A stretch of 64,000 nt of DNA. It comes from Nepenthes gracilis. Lineage: Eukaryota > Streptophyta > Magnoliopsida > Caryophyllales > Nepenthaceae. A model generated the notes under the pieces. It saw only the letters and a list, made by a program, of their open reading frames with translations. It was not told the origin of the DNA and searched no databases. Within the stretch, counting starts at the first letter, position 1, and each line of letters opens with the position of its first letter. The stretch spans positions 8,392,126 through 8,456,125 of the forward strand of contig BSYO01000036.1 in assembly GCA_033239525.1 (NCBI GenBank), given 5' to 3'. Position numbers and translations under genes: made by a program. Shown piece by piece: positions 61,885 to 64,000 of this stretch.

Positions 61885-62306
61885 CCGTCCGATTAAATTT
61901 AAAATCGGACGGCCCACGTTATATCACTCGTTAAATACGCGTGGGCCGTCCGATTCTGATCGGACGGCAGTGATTTCGCGCTGGACGGCGTCTAACTCTC
62001 CCAGCGTTGGACGCCCCCCGAATCCCCCCACGCCCCGCGCCTCTCGAAGTTTCCTATTTCATCTCCTCCTTCCTCAGCTTCAGGATCGAGGGGCCCTGCG
62101 CCGCAGGGCTGCGGCGCAGGGCCAATGCCGCGGAACGGGGACCGTTGGATTTCATCCAACGGCCCCCGTTTCAATATATTTCTTTTTTAAAAAAATTGAA
62201 ACTGTGCGCGTGCGAATGGCTTCGCACGCGCACGGTAATATTATTATTTTTTTAATTTGAAGAAGGAGATAGCAGCCGTTGGATTGAAAACAAATCCAAC
62301 GGCTGC
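61885..62306. repeat. Array of perfect or near-perfect hairpins
   Basis: Consecutive inverted repeats: 61885-61912 (10-bp stem), 61903-61918 with 61940-61955 (16 bp), 61945-61968 (10-bp stem, 4-nt loop), 62092-62123 (15-bp stem, 2-nt loop), 62134-62170 (17 bp, one mismatch), about 62168-62203 (gtttcaat/attgaaac), 62204-62233 (13-bp stem, 4-nt loop) and 62072-62306-side 62272-62306 (14-bp stem). Stems reuse the words CCGTCCGAT and CCGTTGGAT. This is far more than expected by chance in 420 bp. Confidence 0.85.
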
Positions 62307-63666
62307 CAATGCCGTTCAAAATTTGAAAACAAAACCTAGAAGCAGGGCAGAACGAAGAAGAGAGAAAGAGGGAGAGAGAGTGAGAGAGAGAGCAGAACGA
62401 AGAAAGAGGGAGAGAGAGAGCAGAACGAAGAAAGAGGGAGGGAGAACTGTGAGAGCGAGAGAGAGCATTGTCGTCTTCGTCGTCTCCCTCCATCTTCGTC
62501 CTTCTTCTGCAACCTTGTGAGCCAAAGCCCTAACCACAATCAGAGGAAGAACGCGAACCGAAGAGGAAGAACGCGAGCCGCAGAGAAACCCTAGCCGTCG
62601 CCGTCGTTGGAAGAGAACCACGAAATCGAGGCAAGAAAAGAAATTTCGTTTTTTGCAAAATTATTTTGATTTTGATTTTTTCTTGTTGAATGGTATAAGC
62701 AGTTTGATTTTTTTTTTTTTTTTGGGTTATGATTTTCAAATGGTATAATTTTTTTGAGGTAAAAATTGGATGGTGTGTTCGTTGAAAATTTGAGGAGTAA
62801 GTGAATGTTAATTTGTTGTAATCGGTCCAAGAAATTCGGTGAGAGAAAACAGAGCTTCGTGCTCTGTTCTGGCCGTGAGTGTGAGTGAAGGAATTGGGCA
62901 AATTGGGGGGTTGGGTGTATGCTTGTGCTTCGTGTGTGTGAGTTGTGTGTGTGTATGAGTGTTGCTGTGTGGGTGTGTGAAGCAGCAAGTGCTGCTGTGG
63001 GCATACCGTAGACAGGGTGTGAGGTTGTGTGGGTGTGTGTGCGTGTGTGTGAGTTGCAGCAGAAGCTGCGTGAAGCTCCAGTGGGACGGGCGTGTGTGTT
63101 TGGTGGCTGAAGCAAAACGGGCCGTAGGTTGGGTTTGGTGAAGGCAGGTCATGGGCCATGGGCTGGGATGGTTTGGGGTGAGGGTGTGTGCATGTGGTAC
63201 ATCCCGGAGCAGGGTGATATTTTTAGTCTGTTGAGAGGGTAATAGGCCTTGACTATGCAGTGAATACCTTCTCTCCTCCCTGAAATACGAGGTTAAAATT
63301 TGATCCCTTCCTGTAAAAAATTCTGAGTTGAGAGCATTTGGGATTCCTTTAAGGGCAATTGAATGATATGTTCTTGTCGTTTATTGAACAGTGATAAAAG
63401 CATGCTGTTGTTAGTCCAGCAGAAATTTAGCATTAATCAGGGTACCTACACTATGATACGATGTGTCTTAATGTTGACTAATTGGAGTTTTGAAACAAGT
63501 GATGGAACAACATATTAAGAAAGTTGAGAAGATTTAATATACAGATGGCCTTGCTGTTTGGTTGATGGTTGATCTTCCTTTTGTTACAGATGGCCTTGCT
63601 GTTTGGTTGATGGTTGATCTTCCTTTTGTTGTTTTTCTGCTTCTACTACTTGTTTGCTAAAAGCAC
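62307..63666 (+). other. Leader-like and GT-rich sequence of a possible plus-strand transcript
   Basis: 62340-62620 is GA-rich then contains gccctaacc and aaaccctag, like telo-box-bearing plant leaders. 62880-63080 is a GT-rich microsatellite-like tract. 63541-63585 is tandemly duplicated at 63586-63630 (45-bp unit). GA-rich frames here are low-complexity and not called as genes. Confidence 0.45.
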
Positions 63667-63879
63667 TTGTCTTCCACGTATGAAACTGTGTTGCCATGTT
63701 TCTTTTGGATGAAGATTGATGCTGCTTTGAAAGAAGGGGTTGATGTATTGAAGGTGCTTGCATCCAAAGGCTTCAATGAGAGTGCAAGATGCTTCAACAG
63801 AGAGCAGAAGTATAAGCACCTAAGGCTGTCCATGATACCGGAGGACATTAAAAATGTTTCTTCTTTAATGTCAAACTAA
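63667..63879 (+). CDS. Short hypothetical ORF (70 aa)
   Basis: The frame [14 protein letters not shown] then [20 protein letters not shown] and [15 protein letters not shown], ending SSLMSN, has a normal amino-acid mix and could be a terminal exon of a transcript starting near 62.4 kb. No domain is recognised; the true start may be an upstream splice site. It could also be part of a noncoding RNA. Confidence 0.3.
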   Translation: MSSTYETVLPCFFWMKIDAALKEGVDVLKVLASKGFNESARCFNREQKYKHLRLSMIPEDIKNVSSLMSN

Positions 63880-64000
63880 TGTAGTTTAATTGTGGTAATT
63901 TGTTCTTTTAATGTCATGGAGACTGGTATATTACAAAAAATTCTTAAGCTCTCAAATTTTTGTCTGTAATTTTTTTTACATTGTATCATAGCCTTAATTG

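Noticed and set aside
62257..62621. Arg/Glu-rich frame (plus) and Ser/Leu-rich frames (minus) near 62.4 kb
   Set aside because: Translations of a GA-rich simple repeat with no domain.
62530..63159. 209-codon His/Thr-rich frame on the minus strand
   Set aside because: It is the reverse of a GT-rich microsatellite tract; composition is explained by the repeat.

Overview
This window is a repeat-dense stretch of a flowering-plant nuclear genome, probably a dicot. The evidence is spliced genes with short exons and T-rich introns, a four-coding-exon RPL13 gene with a telo-box and a 5' UTR intron, a plant-specific ACD11-partner type RRM gene, and plant lineages of copia, gypsy, LINE and FAR1/MULE elements. 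All gene calls are by eye; no database search was possible. Two 100-N scaffold gaps lie at 14221-14320 and 47245-47344.

Layout. 1-5866 is AT-rich flank, possibly holding untranslated exons of the first gene. 5867-7206 (+) is an apparently intact RRM gene resembling the BPA1 (binding partner of ACD11) family. About 200 bp past its stop sits a minus-strand gypsy-type LTR element (7419-12795, 5-bp target duplication GTGTC). Its internal region carries degraded pieces of two host genes, a BAH-agenet domain protein and an ER-type P-type Ca2+-ATPase, in place of most of pol. Its 3' LTR is split by a tandem array of a small non-autonomous LTR element (7605-9147). 16237-22790 (-) is a decayed L1-type LINE with repeats upstream of ORF1 and a 1.5-kb insert. 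24900-27600 holds possible remnants of a Tat-like gypsy element with an antisense ORF. 27700-40485 is a degenerate chromovirus-like gypsy element whose integrase region was invaded by a poly(A)-tailed non-LTR sequence, itself invaded by a copia element (34232-39549, target duplication CAAAT): a three-level nest.

43012-46198 (+) is RPL13, intact by exon reconstruction (207 aa). After the second gap, 48094-55498 (+) contains a broken FAR1/MULE transposase-like gene followed, all in the same orientation, by exon fragments resembling a leishmanolysin-like peptidase, TFIIB, a kinesin-14 and HIRA. This looks like a multi-gene capture (Pack-MULE or Helitron style) and is the most unusual part of the window together with the gene-carrying gypsy element. 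57047-59095 is a strongly deleted Tat-lineage gypsy element with an intact target duplication (GTTAG). 59971-60627 (-) carries three exons of a small conserved plant protein I cannot name. Upstream of it, 61885-62306 is a dense run of GC-rich hairpins between two apparently divergent transcription units.

Working logic: only RPL13 and the BPA1-like gene look like complete functional protein genes. The minus-strand gene near 60 kb is probably real but incomplete here. Most of the rest is transposons and host-gene fragments they appear to have picked up.
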